From contig NZ_CADEFR010000041.1 in NCBI RefSeq assembly GCF_902826655.1, positions 1-33,446 on the forward strand: DNA of 33,446 bases, given 5' to 3'. This document shows, piece by piece, positions 9,945-18,850 of this stretch. The translations under genes were made by a program, and so were the position numbers. Each line of letters begins with the position of its first letter. The first letter of the stretch is position 1. Source of the stretch: an uncultured Methylibium sp. (lineage in GTDB: Bacteria > Pseudomonadota > Gammaproteobacteria > Burkholderiales > Burkholderiaceae_C). Under the pieces are notes generated by a model that had not been told where the DNA came from, searched no databases, and was given only the letters and a program-made list of their open reading frames with translations.

Positions 9945-10295
9945 ATGAGCACCCACGATCCGAACTGCATCTTCTGCAAGATCGTCGCCGGCCAGATCCC
10001 GGCGAAGAAGGCCCACGAGGACGAGCAGGTGCTCGTCTTCCACGACATCAACCCCTGGGCGCCGGTGCACGTGCTGGTGATCCCCAAGCGCCACATCGCG
10101 ACGCTGGCCGACGTCGGGCCCGGCGACGAGGGCCTGTTGGGCCACATGCTGGGCCTGGCGCCCCGGCTGATGCGCGACCTGGGCGTCACCAACGGCTTCC
10201 GGACGCTGATCAACACCGGCAAGGACGGCCTCCAGGAGGTCTACCACCTGCACATGCACGTGATCGGTGGCCCGCGCCCCTGGACCAAGGGTTGA
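9945..10295 (+). CDS. HIT family nucleotide-binding hydrolase (HINT branch)
   Basis: A 116-residue histidine-triad protein. The triad motif HLHMHVIGG (H101, H103, H105) is intact; its middle histidine acts as the nucleophile on nucleoside phosphoramidates or related AMP conjugates. The N-terminus CIFCKIVAGQIPAKK with Cys8 and Cys11 indicates the zinc-containing HINT-like branch. The true cellular substrate is unknown. It follows the DUF4870-like gene by 12 nt and is followed by an 85-nt gap with a putative promoter for tatA. Confidence 0.95.
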   Translation: MSTHDPNCIFCKIVAGQIPAKKAHEDEQVLVFHDINPWAPVHVLVIPKRHIATLADVGPGDEGLLGHMLGLAPRLMRDLGVTNGFRTLINTGKDGLQEVYHLHMHVIGGPRPWTKG

Positions 10296-10334
10296 ACTCG
10301 ACCCCGCCACACCGATCTGACATGGGCGCGGGCC

Positions 10335-10340
10335 TAGAAT
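10335..10340 (+). promoter_or_regulatory. Putative -10 box upstream of tatA
   Basis: TAGAAT lies about 40 nt before the tatA ATG in the 85-nt gap after the HIT gene. It is close to the sigma-70 consensus TATAAT and is A/T-rich in an otherwise GC-rich setting. CTGACA at 10317-10322 resembles a -35 box but the 12-nt spacing is too short, so the -35 is uncertain. If real, it would let tatABC be expressed apart from the his operon. Confidence 0.4.
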
Positions 10341-10380
10341 CCGCGGCTGCGCGTCACCCCAGCGTCCTCAGGAGTACACC

Positions 10381-10623
10381 ATGGGTTCCTTCAGCATCTG
10401 GCATTGGCTGGTCGTTCTGTTGATCGTCGTGCTCGTGTTCGGCACCAAGAAGCTCAAGAACATCGGCAGCGACCTCGGCGGCGCCGTCAAGGGCTTCAAG
10501 GACGGCGTGCGCGACGGCTCGGCGAATGCCGGCGCCGACCCGGCCGGCCCGGCCCAGCAGGTCACCACCAGCAAGAGCGCCGACGCCAACACCGTCGACG
10601 TCGAGGCGAAGCAGAAGAGCTGA
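10381..10623 (+). CDS. tatA: Sec-independent protein translocase TatA
   Basis: TatA, 80 residues, the pore-forming component of the twin-arginine pathway for folded proteins. It has one N-terminal membrane helix ([15 protein letters not shown]), the conserved FGTKKL hinge, an amphipathic helix ([18 protein letters not shown]) and a low-complexity acidic/alanine tail. A good Shine-Dalgarno, AGGAG at 10370-10374, sits 6 nt before the ATG. tatB follows after 20 nt. Confidence 0.97.
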   Translation: MGSFSIWHWLVVLLIVVLVFGTKKLKNIGSDLGGAVKGFKDGVRDGSANAGADPAGPAQQVTTSKSADANTVDVEAKQKS

Positions 10624-10643
10624 GTGTCCGCCTCGGGCCCCGC

Positions 10644-11147
10644 ATGATCGACTTCGGCTTCGACAAGATCGCACTGATCGGTGCGGTGGCGTTGATCGTC
10701 ATCGGCCCCGAGAAGCTGCCGCGCGTGGCGCGCACCGTCGGTCACATGATGGGCAAGGCGCAGCGCTACGTTGCCGACGTCAAGGCCGAGGTCAACCGGT
10801 CGATCGAGCTCGAAGAACTGAAGAAGATGAAGACGCAGTTCGAGGACGCCGCGCGCAACGTCGAGCAGAGCGTCTCGAGCGAGGTCCAGCAGGCCAGCAG
10901 CGAGATGAACCAGGCCTGGGGCGAGTTGTCGACCTCCGCCGGCAGCGAGGGCGACGGCAGCGGCGAGATGTATCACGCCGGCACGACCTTGAGCGAGCCG
11001 CCGTTGCCGTACAAGGCCCCGAAGAAGAACTGGCGCCTGAAGCGAGGCGCCGTGCCGCAGTGGTACAAGCAGCGCCACGGCGTGCGTGCCCGGGCACAGT
11101 CGGGTGCGGCCCGGGTGGCGCGCTTCCGGCCGCCGGGCGTGCGCTAG
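10644..11147 (+). CDS. tatB: Sec-independent protein translocase TatB
   Basis: TatB, 167 residues, which with TatC forms the receptor for twin-arginine signal peptides. It has the TatA-like N-terminus [21 protein letters not shown] followed by the TatB-specific [21 protein letters not shown], then a long charged helical tail and a basic proline-containing C-terminus. I chose the ATG at 10644 because the conserved FGFDKI segment begins there; the longer upstream reading is in the wrong frame for tatA and has no similarity. Confidence 0.95.
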   Translation: MIDFGFDKIALIGAVALIVIGPEKLPRVARTVGHMMGKAQRYVADVKAEVNRSIELEELKKMKTQFEDAARNVEQSVSSEVQQASSEMNQAWGELSTSAGSEGDGSGEMYHAGTTLSEPPLPYKAPKKNWRLKRGAVPQWYKQRHGVRARAQSGAARVARFRPPGVR

Positions 11148-11151
11148 GTCC

Positions 11152-11943
11152 GTGGCTACCCCGGACCCCCGCGACGAGCTCGAAGGCAGCGAGCAGCCCT
11201 TCGTCGCCCACCTGATCGAACTGCGCGATCGCCTGATCCGCGCGGTGGCGGCGATCGTCGTCGGCTTCGGCGTGCTGGCGCTGTGGCCCGGCCCGTCCGC
11301 GCTCTACGACCTGCTGGCCGCACCGCTGGTGGCCCAGCTGCCGGCCGGCGCGACGCTGATCGCGACCAACGTGATCTCGCCCTTCCTGGTGCCGTTGAAG
11401 ATCACGCTGATGGCCGGCTTCCTGCTGGCGCTGCCGGTCGTGCTGTACCAGGTCTGGGCCTTCGTCGCGCCGGGCCTCTACAGCCACGAGAAGAAGCTGG
11501 TGCTGCCGCTGGTCGTGTCCAGCACGCTGCTGTTCCTGATGGGCGTGGCCTTCTGCTACTTCTTCGTGTTCGGCCAGGTGTTCAAGTTCATCCAGGGCTT
11601 CGCGCCCAAGAGCATCACCGCGGCGCCGGACATCGAGGCCTATCTCGGCTTCGTGCTGTCGATGTTCATCGCCTTCGGCGCGGCTTTCGAGGTGCCCGTG
11701 GCCGTGGTCGTGCTGGCGCGCATGGGGGTGGTCTCGATCGAGAAGCTGAAGGCCTTCCGCGGCTACTTCATCGTGGTGGCCTTCATCATCGCAGCGGTCG
11801 TCACGCCGCCCGACGTGATCTCGCAGCTGGCGCTGGCGATCCCGATGTGCATCCTCTACGAGATCGGCATCTGGGCGGCGCGGATCTTCATCAAGCACAC
11901 CCAGGCGCCCGATGCGGCGCCCGAAGACCGCGCCGCGTCCTGA
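11152..11943 (+). CDS. tatC: Sec-independent protein translocase TatC
   Basis: TatC, 263 residues, the polytopic core that recognises the twin-arginine motif. I chose the GTG at 11152, four bases after the tatB stop, giving VATPDPRDELEGSEQPFVAHLIELRDRLIRA; the conserved FVAHLIELRDRL cytoplasmic helix follows at once, whereas a longer reading would intrude 60 nt into tatB. Six membrane segments are evident, with family motifs ALPVVLYQVWAFVAPGLY, HEKK and FGAAFEVPV, and VTPPDVISQ toward the end. It is the last gene of the plus-strand block; the next gene is convergent. Confidence 0.96.
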   Translation: MATPDPRDELEGSEQPFVAHLIELRDRLIRAVAAIVVGFGVLALWPGPSALYDLLAAPLVAQLPAGATLIATNVISPFLVPLKITLMAGFLLALPVVLYQVWAFVAPGLYSHEKKLVLPLVVSSTLLFLMGVAFCYFFVFGQVFKFIQGFAPKSITAAPDIEAYLGFVLSMFIAFGAAFEVPVAVVVLARMGVVSIEKLKAFRGYFIVVAFIIAAVVTPPDVISQLALAIPMCILYEIGIWAARIFIKHTQAPDAAPEDRAAS

Positions 11944-11961
11944 AGAACCGGTCGGGCGCCG

Positions 11962-13116
<1,155 letters not shown>

Positions 13117-13129
13117 GGGAGAAGGACAA

Positions 13130-13879
13130 GTGACCAGCCGCGACGAGCTCGAAAAGTACCTCGCAGGCCTGCTGGACGTGGGCCGGTTCAAGGATTATGG
13201 GCCGAACGGTCTGCAGGTCGAGGGCCGCAAGGAGGTCCGCAAGCTGGTGAGCGGGGTGACCGCGAGCCTGGCTTTCATCGAGGCCGCCGCTGCGGCCGGA
13301 GCCGATGCCGTGCTGGTCCACCACGGCCTGTTCTGGCGCGGGCACGACGGGCGCCTGACGGGCTGGCTGCGGCAACGCGTCGCCGCGCTGCTGAAGCACG
13401 ACCTCAACCTCTTCGCCTACCACCTGCCGCTCGATGCGCATGCCGAGCACGGCAACAACGCGCAGCTGGGTGCCAAGCTCAGGTTCCAGACCGAGGGTCG
13501 ATTCGGCGAGCAGGACCTCGGCTGCATCGGGCGCCCGCCGCAGCCGCTGACCGGCGCGGCCTTGTCGGCGCTGCTGCAGTTCCGCCTCGGTCGTGCACCG
13601 GTGGTGGTGGACGGCGATGGCCGGCCGATCAAGCGCGTGGCCTGGTGCACTGGCGGCGCGCAGGGCTACTTCGAGGCGGCGATCACGGCCGGTGCCGACG
13701 CCTACCTGACCGGCGAGATCTCGGAGCCGCAGGCCCACATCGCGCGCGAGACCGGCGTGGCCTTCTACGCCTGCGGGCACCACGCCACCGAGCGCTTCGG
13801 CGCGCCGGCCGTCGGCGCCCATGTCGCGCAGCTGTTCGACCTCGAGCACGAGTTCATCGACATTGATAACCCCGCCTGA
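13130..13879 (+). CDS. Nif3-like dinuclear metal centre hexameric protein (YbgI type)
   Basis: A Nif3/YbgI family protein, 249 residues, close to the 247 of E. coli YbgI. I chose GTG at 13130: it places 25 residues before the conserved NGLQVEG, as I recall for YbgI, and GGAG at 13118-13121 is spaced 8 nt upstream. Metal-binding motifs are present: VLVHHGLFW, HLPLDAHAEHGNNAQL, and CGHHATERFG near the C-terminus. Proteins of this family form toroidal hexamers with two metal ions per site; their biological role is unsettled despite the label GTP cyclohydrolase I type 2. The gene is divergent from the protease, only 13 nt between starts. Confidence 0.92.
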   Translation: MTSRDELEKYLAGLLDVGRFKDYGPNGLQVEGRKEVRKLVSGVTASLAFIEAAAAAGADAVLVHHGLFWRGHDGRLTGWLRQRVAALLKHDLNLFAYHLPLDAHAEHGNNAQLGAKLRFQTEGRFGEQDLGCIGRPPQPLTGAALSALLQFRLGRAPVVVDGDGRPIKRVAWCTGGAQGYFEAAITAGADAYLTGEISEPQAHIARETGVAFYACGHHATERFGAPAVGAHVAQLFDLEHEFIDIDNPA

Positions 13880-14897
13880 CCCGTCCACCGCACCGATCGC
13901 CCTGAGCATGGGCGACCCTTGTGGCATCGGCCCCGAGATCCTGGCGATGGCGTTCGCGCGCGGCGCGCTGCCGGGCGGCCTCGTCGTCGGCGATGTCGAG
14001 GTGATGCGACGGGCGGCGGCCATCGTCGGCGCCGGCGAACGCAGCAGCCTGCCGGTCGCGGTGATCGATCGCGCCGCGGACGCCGCGTCCGTGCCGCCGC
14101 GCTGCGTGCCGGTGCTGGCGGTGCCCGGCCTGCCGGCCGGCCTGGCGGCGCTGCCTCATGGCCGTGTCGATGCGGCGGCGGGTGCGGCGGCCGCTGCCTG
14201 CATCCGCCATGCGGCCGCGCTGGCGCGTGCCGGCGAGGTCGCCGCCATCGTCACCGCGCCGATCCACAAGGAAGCACTCGCGGCGGCAGGCGTGCCCTAC
14301 CCGGGGCACACCGAGCTGCTGCAGGCCGAGGCCGCCGAAGGCTGCGTGATGCCGCCGGTGCGCATGATGCTGGCCAACGACGAGCTGAAGACGGTGCTGG
14401 TCAGCATCCATGTCTCGCTGCGCGATGCGATCGACGCGGTGACGCGCGACGCCGTGCTCGAGACCCTGCGCATCGCGCATGCCGCGGCGGCGCGCTGGGG
14501 CTGCCCGTTGCCGCGCATCGCGGTGGCCGGGCTGAACCCCCATGCCGGCGAGGGCGGCCTGTTCGGCGACGAGGAGCAGCGCGTCATCGCGCCCGCCATC
14601 GCGGCAGCGCGGGCCGAGGGCATCGACGCCCAGGGTCCGCATGCCCCCGACACGGTGTTCATGCGGGCGCGGCGCGGCGAGTTCGACCTCGTGATCGCGA
14701 TGTACCACGACCAGGGTCTGATCCCGGTCAAGTACCTCGGGGTGGAGCAGGGCGTCAACGTGACGCTGGGCCTGCCCTTCGTGCGCACCAGCCCGGACCA
14801 CGGCACGGCCTTCGATCTGGCCGGCAGCGGCCGGGCCGACCCGTCGAGCCTGGTGGCCGCCTACGCGATGGCGCGGCGCTTGAGCGGCGCGGCCTGA
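13863..14897 (+). CDS. pdxA: 4-hydroxythreonine-4-phosphate dehydrogenase
   Basis: PdxA, about 344 residues, an NAD-dependent enzyme of the DXP-dependent vitamin B6 pathway. Motifs are LSMGDPCGIGPEI, VTAPIHKEAL, PYPGHTELLQ, GLNPHAGEGGLFGDEE and AMYHDQGLIPVKYLG, with metal-binding histidines in PGHTE and MYHDQG, and RTSPDHGTAFDLAG near the end. The start is uncertain: TTG at 13863 gives a normal-length N-terminus and overlaps nif3 by 17 nt; an in-frame ATG at 13821 would overlap it by 59 nt and add serine-rich, unconserved residues. Neither has a clear ribosome site, so translational coupling to nif3 is likely. Confidence 0.95.
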   Translation: MITPPDPSTAPIALSMGDPCGIGPEILAMAFARGALPGGLVVGDVEVMRRAAAIVGAGERSSLPVAVIDRAADAASVPPRCVPVLAVPGLPAGLAALPHGRVDAAAGAAAAACIRHAAALARAGEVAAIVTAPIHKEALAAAGVPYPGHTELLQAEAAEGCVMPPVRMMLANDELKTVLVSIHVSLRDAIDAVTRDAVLETLRIAHAAAARWGCPLPRIAVAGLNPHAGEGGLFGDEEQRVIAPAIAAARAEGIDAQGPHAPDTVFMRARRGEFDLVIAMYHDQGLIPVKYLGVEQGVNVTLGLPFVRTSPDHGTAFDLAGSGRADPSSLVAAYAMARRLSGAA

Positions 14898-14915
14898 CCG
14901 CGTCTCGCGGCAGCT

Positions 14916-17570
14916 TCAGTGGCGGCTCTGCGCCGCTGCGCTGCCGCGGGGAGGGGCGCCCAGCTGCGCGAGCTGCTTGCGGGCTCGCGCGGTGGCGCGC
15001 TCGATCAGCTCGGCCTGCTCGAAGGCGCGGAAGCGCTCGGTGTCGCACAGGCGGGTCAGCATGCGCGAGGTCATCGAGATCGTCTTTTCGTGCGACTTGC
15101 CGTGCGTGAACACGAAGAACGCGCGGCCCGGGCTGATCCAGTTGAGACGCACGCGTTGCCAGCGGCCCTCGACGTGCATGCGGTAGGCGATGCCGGTCTG
15201 CAGGTGGTGGACCAGCTGCGGGCCGTGCGTGGGCGCCGCACCTTCCGGCGCCAGCGCCTCGAGCACGATGTCGACGTCGGCCGCGTCGCCCGGCTCGCCG
15301 GGCGCACCGCCCGATTCCGCGAGGTCGATGTCGACCTTGCCGTCCCAGTCGACCGCGCTCTCCTCGACCAGGCCGATCTGCGCCGCTTCCTCGGCCGAGA
15401 AGGTCAGCGGCGCCGCATGCTCCTGCGCGGCCGGCAGCTCGGCCGGCATGCTGGGCGCCAGATCCTCGGCCGTCGGGATCGTGACCTTGCCGACCTGGTC
15501 GAGCTGGTGCTTGAGCTGGCGCTGCTCGAAGTCCGTCAGCGGTGCCGTCTTCAGCGACTCGGCGTGGCGCGGCAGCAGCTGCGCGAAGAACTCCTTCTTG
15601 GCCGCCTCCGGCCAGCGGATCAGCGCGAGGCCCTCGTTGAGGTCCTTCATCAGCTGCGGCAGGATCATCAGGAAGTTCCTGCGCAGCTGGGGCTCGCCCT
15701 TGGGTTGCACCGACAGCGCCAGCTCGCGGGCGGCGCGGTTCGCGCGGTCGGCCAGTTCCGGCGACCCGCCCGGCCCGGCGGCCTGGACCTGGACCTGGCT
15801 CCATACCTGGGCCAGGAAGTCGCGCACGAAGTCCGGGATCGGCACCGGCTCCAGGTGCGCCTTCAGCTCGCGCATGTAGCGCTGCTGGATGCGCAGCTGG
15901 GTCTCCTTGCCGCCCAGCAGGGCCGCCGCCGGCGCGTGGCTGCCGCCGTCCTCGGCGCTCTGTTCCTGGATCAGCGCCTCGATGGCCTGCAGCTTGGACT
16001 CGTACAGGTCCATCTGGTCGAAGTCGCCTTCGACGATCTCCTGCACCAGCAGGCGTACCTTGTCGAGGAACTGCCGTCCGGGGCCCTGCTCGAGGTCCTC
16101 GTAGGCGGCGGCCAGCGACGCGATGCGGTTGACGAAGCGCCGCACCGGGTGCCGGCGCGAGCTGAAGAAGCCGACGTCCTTGAGCGCCGCCCGCAGCACC
16201 GGCAGTTGCAGCCGCGCGATCTGGCGTGCCATCTGCGGCGGCACCTTGCTGTCGGACAGCACCTGGTCGAACAGCGCGGCGACCACGTCGATCACCATGT
16301 GGTCCAGCGTGCCGGACGAGGCGCGCATCAGCTCGTCGCGATGCTGGCGGATCACGTTGGCCGCCATCAGGCCGGCCAGCGGGGCGAGGTTGGACGAAGT
16401 GCCGCCCAGCCCGCTGTGGCGCGGGCTGCCGGTCGACGGACCACCCTGGCGCCCCAGTTCCGCGGCCGCCGACGAATGTGCTTCGCCGGCCATGACGCTC
16501 GCGGCGCTGAGGCGCCGCAGGATGTCCATCATCTGGGCGTCGCCAGACGGCCCCCGACGGCCAGGCTCGATCGGTGGAAAGCCCGGTGTGCCATCGTGCG
16601 GGCCCGACGGGCCGGGCGCGTAGCTTCCGGGAAGACCGCCGCCGCCGTAGCCGCCCCCACCCCCGCCGCCGCCGCCGCTGTAGCCCGGGCCCGACCCTGA
16701 ACCCCCGCCGGGGCGCCGTCCGCCCGCCCCTCCCAGGCCGCCCGATCCGGACAGCGCATCGAGCGCGCCCGGCCCGGACACGGCCTGCAGCGCCTGCGGC
16801 AGCGCGATGCCGAACAGCGAGCTCAGCATCTGCTCGGCCTGCGCCAGGTCGCGCGCCGACTGGTTGTAGCCCGAGGTCTGGTAGCCGCCGGCCTCGCGCA
16901 GCATCTCGCGCGGCAACTCGTTGCCCGGCCCCTGCACGGTCTTCAGCGCCAGCCCGACCGGCTGCACGCCGCGCTCGCGCAGGTCGGTCACGATGCTGGC
17001 GTAGCAGGCCTTCATGGCCGACGCGAGGCCCCGGCCGAACTCCTGCGCCAGCACGTTGCGGTGCTCGGGCGCTTCGGTCACGCCGTGGATCGCCCGCCGC
17101 AGCGCGCGACCCACCACCTCGGGGCGCAGCGGGTTACGCTCGGGCTCGGGCTGCGCGATGTGCAGCAGCCCGGCCATGTAGGCATCGAGTTCGCGCAGTT
17201 CCCACTCGGACTCGTGCAGCACCTGCATGCTCAGGCGCTCGGCCGACACGCGCTCGTCGACCTCATCGTCACCGACCAGACTGAGCGACTCGAACGTGGT
17301 CGTCGCCAGCGAGCGCGACGAGGTGCTGCGCGGCTCGGCCTGCTGGTAGATCTTCTCGCGCAGTGCCGAGCCGAACAGGTGGTTGAAGTCGGGCAGCTTG
17401 CGGCGCAGGTCGAACTGCGCGCCGCTGCGGGCCTGCCGCTCCCAGGCGCTGGTGAAGGCCGGCGTGTGCAGCGCGATGGTCTCGATCAGCCGCTCGGCGA
17501 CGGCCGTCACCGTGCCCTGGATGCGCAGGCTGGCCGCCTGCAGCGCGGCCTGGATGTAGGGATCGTTCAC
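14916..17570 (-). CDS. DUF1631 family protein with polyglycine linker
   Basis: A large soluble protein of 884 residues starting at GTG (complement of 17568-17570). The N-terminal part (about 1-270) and the central-C-terminal part (about 345-790) are helical and charged. Between them, residues about 275-345, is a Gly/Pro/Ser-rich linker with a run of nine glycines. The C-terminal 80 residues (YRMHVEGRWQRVRLNWISP, then FVFTHG) look like a PilZ-type beta-barrel. I recognise the pattern as DUF1631, sometimes misannotated as thymidine phosphorylase. No catalytic motif is visible. If the PilZ resemblance is right, cyclic-di-GMP binding is possible, but I do not see a convincing RxxxR motif. It converges on pdxA with an 18-nt gap. 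Confidence 0.82.
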   Translation of the reverse strand: MNDPYIQAALQAASLRIQGTVTAVAERLIETIALHTPAFTSAWERQARSGAQFDLRRKLPDFNHLFGSALREKIYQQAEPRSTSSRSLATTTFESLSLVGDDEVDERVSAERLSMQVLHESEWELRELDAYMAGLLHIAQPEPERNPLRPEVVGRALRRAIHGVTEAPEHRNVLAQEFGRGLASAMKACYASIVTDLRERGVQPVGLALKTVQGPGNELPREMLREAGGYQTSGYNQSARDLAQAEQMLSSLFGIALPQALQAVSGPGALDALSGSGGLGGAGGRRPGGGSGSGPGYSGGGGGGGGGYGGGGLPGSYAPGPSGPHDGTPGFPPIEPGRRGPSGDAQMMDILRRLSAASVMAGEAHSSAAAELGRQGGPSTGSPRHSGLGGTSSNLAPLAGLMAANVIRQHRDELMRASSGTLDHMVIDVVAALFDQVLSDSKVPPQMARQIARLQLPVLRAALKDVGFFSSRRHPVRRFVNRIASLAAAYEDLEQGPGRQFLDKVRLLVQEIVEGDFDQMDLYESKLQAIEALIQEQSAEDGGSHAPAAALLGGKETQLRIQQRYMRELKAHLEPVPIPDFVRDFLAQVWSQVQVQAAGPGGSPELADRANRAARELALSVQPKGEPQLRRNFLMILPQLMKDLNEGLALIRWPEAAKKEFFAQLLPRHAESLKTAPLTDFEQRQLKHQLDQVGKVTIPTAEDLAPSMPAELPAAQEHAAPLTFSAEEAAQIGLVEESAVDWDGKVDIDLAESGGAPGEPGDAADVDIVLEALAPEGAAPTHGPQLVHHLQTGIAYRMHVEGRWQRVRLNWISPGRAFFVFTHGKSHEKTISMTSRMLTRLCDTERFRAFEQAELIERATARARKQLAQLGAPPRGSAAAQSRH

Positions 17571-17625
17571 GTGGCGGGCGTCGGGGCCGCGAGCAGTCCG
17601 GCGGCCGCCGCTGCTCGCGTGGGGA

Positions 17626-18039
17626 TCACTTTCTCAGGGCGTCGCGGATCTCGCGCAGCAGGACCACGTCCTCGGGCGGCGCGGCGGGCGGTGCGGGCGG
17701 CACGTCCTTCTTCAGGCGGTTGATCTGCTTGATCATCAGGAAGATGATGAATGCCAGGATCGCGAAATTGAGCGCGACCGTGATGAAACTGCCATAGGCG
17801 AACACCGCGCCGGCCTTCTTGGCCTCGGCGAGCGGCAGGCCGGCCGCCTGGCCGGACAGGGCCAGGTAGTAGTTGGAGAAGTCGAGGCCGCCGAACAGCT
17901 TGCTGACCACCGGCATGATCAGGTCCCCGACGATCGAGTCGACGATCTTGCCGAATGCTCCCCCGATGATCACGCCGACCGCCAGGTCGATGACGTTGCC
18001 CTTGACGGCGAACTCCTTGAACTCGGTCATGAACGACAT
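17626..18039 (-). CDS. mscL: Large-conductance mechanosensitive channel
   Basis: MscL, 137 residues, an inner-membrane channel that opens under high membrane tension to release osmolytes. The start is the ATG at 18037-18039 (complement), preceded by a strong GGAGGG ribosome site; upstream in-frame residues are not conserved. The N-terminal amphipathic helix and TM1 are classic: [20 protein letters not shown], then [14 protein letters not shown]2 is [21 protein letters not shown], followed by a proline/alanine linker and the C-terminal bundle helix [14 protein letters not shown]. It lies upstream of DUF1631 on the same strand with a 55-nt gap. Confidence 0.97.
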   Translation of the reverse strand: MSFMTEFKEFAVKGNVIDLAVGVIIGGAFGKIVDSIVGDLIMPVVSKLFGGLDFSNYYLALSGQAAGLPLAEAKKAGAVFAYGSFITVALNFAILAFIIFLMIKQINRLKKDVPPAPPAAPPEDVVLLREIRDALRK

Positions 18040-18186
18040 GCACCCCTCCACTTGGTTGATGAGCCGGGCCCCGGTCCGGTGCCGGGATCGCGCGGCAAGC
18101 GAGTATTCCCCAGCTTGGCCCCAAGTCAACCCGCGGCCGCCCGGCCGCCGCCATCGCTGTCAGGCGCCGGCGGGGAGGCTGTCGTC

Positions 18187-18192
18187 TAGAAT
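18187..18192 (+). promoter_or_regulatory. Putative -10 box upstream of petA
   Basis: TAGAAT, identical to the candidate before tatA, lies 42 nt before the petA ATG in the 195-nt gap between the divergent mscL and petA genes. No matching -35 at 16-18 nt is evident. It is the best candidate promoter for petABC. Confidence 0.45.
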
Positions 18193-18234
18193 CCCCGGTT
18201 GATCAGGAATCCAAGCGTCCTTCCGAGGAAATCC

Positions 18235-18834
18235 ATGAGCGAGCAGCAAGTCGACCAGGGCAAGCGGACCTGGTTGATCGCCTCCGGTTGCGCCGGGGCG
18301 ATCGGCGGTGTGGCCACGGCCGTCCCCTTCGTCAGCAGTTTCCAGCCGTCCGACCGCGCGCGCGCGGCCGGCGCGGCCGTCGAGGCGGATATCAGCAACC
18401 TCAAGCCCGGCGAGAAGATGACCGTCGAGTGGCGCGGCAAGCCGGTCTGGATCGTGCGCCGCACGCCCGAGCAGCTCGAGTCGCTGAAGAAGACCGACGC
18501 CCTGGTGGCCGACCCGAAGTCGTTGCGAAAGCCCGAAGAGGTCACGCCGATGGAGTCGACCCGCAACGAGTGGCGCTCCGTCAAGCCGGAGATCCTGGTC
18601 GTCATCGGCATCTGCTCGCACCTGGGCTGCTCGCCGAGCGACAAGTTCACCCCGGGCCCGCAGCCGTCGGTGCCCGACGACTGGACCGGCGGCTTCCTGT
18701 GCCCCTGCCACGGCTCGCTGTTCGACATGGCCGGCCGCGTCTACAAGAACAAGCCCGCCCCCGACAACCTCGAGGTGCCGCTGTACACCTTCCTGTCGGA
18801 CAGCAAGTTGCTGATCGGCGAAGCCAAGGCCTGA
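18235..18834 (+). CDS. petA: Ubiquinol-cytochrome c reductase, Rieske iron-sulfur subunit
   Basis: The Rieske subunit of the bc1 complex, 199 residues. The ATG at 18235 follows GAGGAA at 18225-18230. The N-terminus KRTWLIASGCAGAIGG then VATAVPFVSSF is a Tat-type membrane anchor with Lys10-Arg11 in place of the usual Arg-Arg. The [2Fe-2S] cluster ligands are Cys127 and His129 (CSHLGC) and Cys156 and His159 (CPCHGS); Cys132 and Cys158 would form the conserved disulfide. The insert between the anchor and the cluster is typical of proteobacterial proteins. It takes an electron from ubiquinol at the Qo site and passes it to cytochrome c1. petB follows after 16 nt. Confidence 0.97.
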   Translation: MSEQQVDQGKRTWLIASGCAGAIGGVATAVPFVSSFQPSDRARAAGAAVEADISNLKPGEKMTVEWRGKPVWIVRRTPEQLESLKKTDALVADPKSLRKPEEVTPMESTRNEWRSVKPEILVVIGICSHLGCSPSDKFTPGPQPSVPDDWTGGFLCPCHGSLFDMAGRVYKNKPAPDNLEVPLYTFLSDSKLLIGEAKA

Positions 18835-18850
18835 GCCGCGCGAGGACACG

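Noticed and set aside
14898-14915. A 5-bp hairpin (14898-14902 with 14906-14910) between the convergent pdxA and DUF1631 genes as a terminator
   Set aside because: The stem is short and there is no T-tract on either strand.
16600-16740. Gly/Pro-coding repeat tract as a tandem repeat or CRISPR-like array
   Set aside because: It is low-complexity coding sequence for the DUF1631 linker, with no regular repeat-spacer period.
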